DNA of 23,205 bases, from positions 1-23,205 of the forward strand of contig JAPLHX010000194.1 in assembly GCA_026389415.1 (NCBI GenBank), in the 5' to 3' direction. The DNA comes from Coprothermobacterota bacterium (GTDB lineage: Bacteria; Caldisericota; JANLFM01). Positions 22,736 through 23,205 of the stretch are shown here, piece by piece. Positions within the stretch are counted from its first letter, which is position 1, and each line of letters begins with the position of its first letter. Below the pieces are notes generated by a model that was not told where the DNA came from, ran no database searches, and was given only the letters and a program-made list of their open reading frames with translations. Position numbers and translations under genes: made by a program.

Positions 22736-23205
22736 CTTCCGTCCTCGTTCAAGTCGAAAAGCAAAAAACACAGCTGTTGGAGTTCATTAGCCGGATGATT
22801 TCATTTGCTACACCGAATCCCCCGGCAAAAAATACCCATTCCTTACAGAAATGGCTAGGGGAATGGTTGGAAGGATTCGGAATTCAAACAGTATTCCATG
22901 ATCTGTATCCGGGAGAGCCACTACTGGTGGGTAGAATCACTGGAGAAAAGCCCCTGCATACGTTGATTTTGAACGGACATGTCGATGTGGCGCAAATCAA
23001 CGAAGATGAGCACTGGGATTCCGATCCGTTTGTAGCCCAATGGGACGAACGCTACCTTTACGGCCGGGGAGCTGCGGACATGAAGGGCGGGTTTGCCGCC
23101 GCTTTGTGGGCCGTTAAACTGCTACGCGAAACAGGCTTGCCTTTTCAGAACAACCTGATGATCCAATCTGTAATCGGCGAAGAGGCCGGAGAGCACGGAA
23201 CCAAG
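22729..23205 (+). CDS. M20 family metallo-amidohydrolase/peptidase (ArgE/DapE/YlmB-like), 3' part beyond window
   Basis: The frame is open from ATG 22729 to the window end (159 residues). M20 zinc-enzyme motifs are present: LNGHVDV (H84, D86), YGRGAADMKGG (bridging D117), and GEEAGEHGT with the catalytic E151-E152 pair. Such enzymes remove acyl, formyl or carbamoyl groups or cleave dipeptides. In context, hydrolysis of an N-acyl, N-formyl or ureido intermediate is possible; Bacillus YlmB, an M20-like enzyme, deformylates a thiamine breakdown product, but I cannot tell whether this is that subgroup. It overlaps the permease gene by 7 bases with no strong ribosome binding site, so coupling is likely. 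About 60% of a typical 390-430-residue protein is missing. Confidence 0.9.
   Translation, partial: MLTSVLVQVEKQKTQLLEFISRMISFATPNPPAKNTHSLQKWLGEWLEGFGIQTVFHDLYPGEPLLVGRITGEKPLHTLILNGHVDVAQINEDEHWDSDPFVAQWDERYLYGRGAADMKGGFAAALWAVKLLRETGLPFQNNLMIQSVIGEEAGEHGTK

Noticed and set aside
1..23205. tRNA, rRNA, CRISPR arrays, insertion sequences or phage genes
   Set aside because: No cloverleaf, rRNA motif, regularly spaced repeat, transposase or integrase was seen; almost all of the window is accounted for by genes.

Overview
The window looks like a chromosomal segment of a Bacillota (Firmicutes)-type bacterium. The evidence is the minus-strand housekeeping order AI-2E-type permease, alaS, ruvX, DUF1292, which matches the known yrrI-alaS-(yrzL)-yrrK-yrzB order of Bacillus. 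Strong AGGAGG-type ribosome binding sites and a secreted protein with a copper-amine-oxidase-N 'stalk' domain point the same way. A deep-branching lineage rather than a classical Bacillus is my inference. I see no rRNA, tRNA, CRISPR or insertion sequence.

Region 1 (1-5579, minus strand) is one tight operon read right to left: two tandem AI-2E family permeases, alanyl-tRNA synthetase, the Holliday-junction nuclease-like RuvX and a DUF1292 protein cut by the window edge. The last four genes overlap end to start. RuvX seems to begin at a CTG codon inside the end of alaS. A six-unit heptamer repeat lies between the two permeases.

Region 2 (5622-8494, plus strand) starts divergently. It holds a small unrecognised membrane protein, translationally coupled to a DUF401 integral membrane protein, and a trans-sulfuration-type PLP enzyme.

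Region 3 (8540-23205, plus strand) is the interesting part. A clear sigma-70-type promoter, whose -10 box is covered by a perfect 12-bp palindrome of GntR/FadR operator type, drives a secreted protein that I identify as a thiaminase I (thiamine pyridinylase) homologue. It keeps the catalytic Cys and Glu at nearly the same spacing and carries an extra N-terminal stalk domain. A 16-bp perfect hairpin follows, then an almost unbroken catabolic operon: GntR/FCD regulator (interrupted by one in-frame TAG), DUF1116 protein, cyclase-family metal hydrolase, molybdenum-hydroxylase FAD subunit (frameshifted with an internal deletion), its 2Fe-2S subunit, an N-heterocycle-type amidohydrolase, a class III aminotransferase, a nitroreductase-like flavoprotein, the molybdenum-hydroxylase large subunit, a nucleoside/BMP-type ABC ATPase and permease, and the start of an M20 amidohydrolase.

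Together these suggest uptake and stepwise breakdown of a nitrogen heterocycle: import by the BMP-type ABC system, deamination, ring hydroxylation, ring opening and carbamoyl chemistry, then transamination. The thiaminase under a GntR-type operator raises the hypothesis that the substrate is thiamine or its pyrimidine half. That is inference. The two damaged genes may mean the pathway is decaying in this strain, or may be sequence errors.
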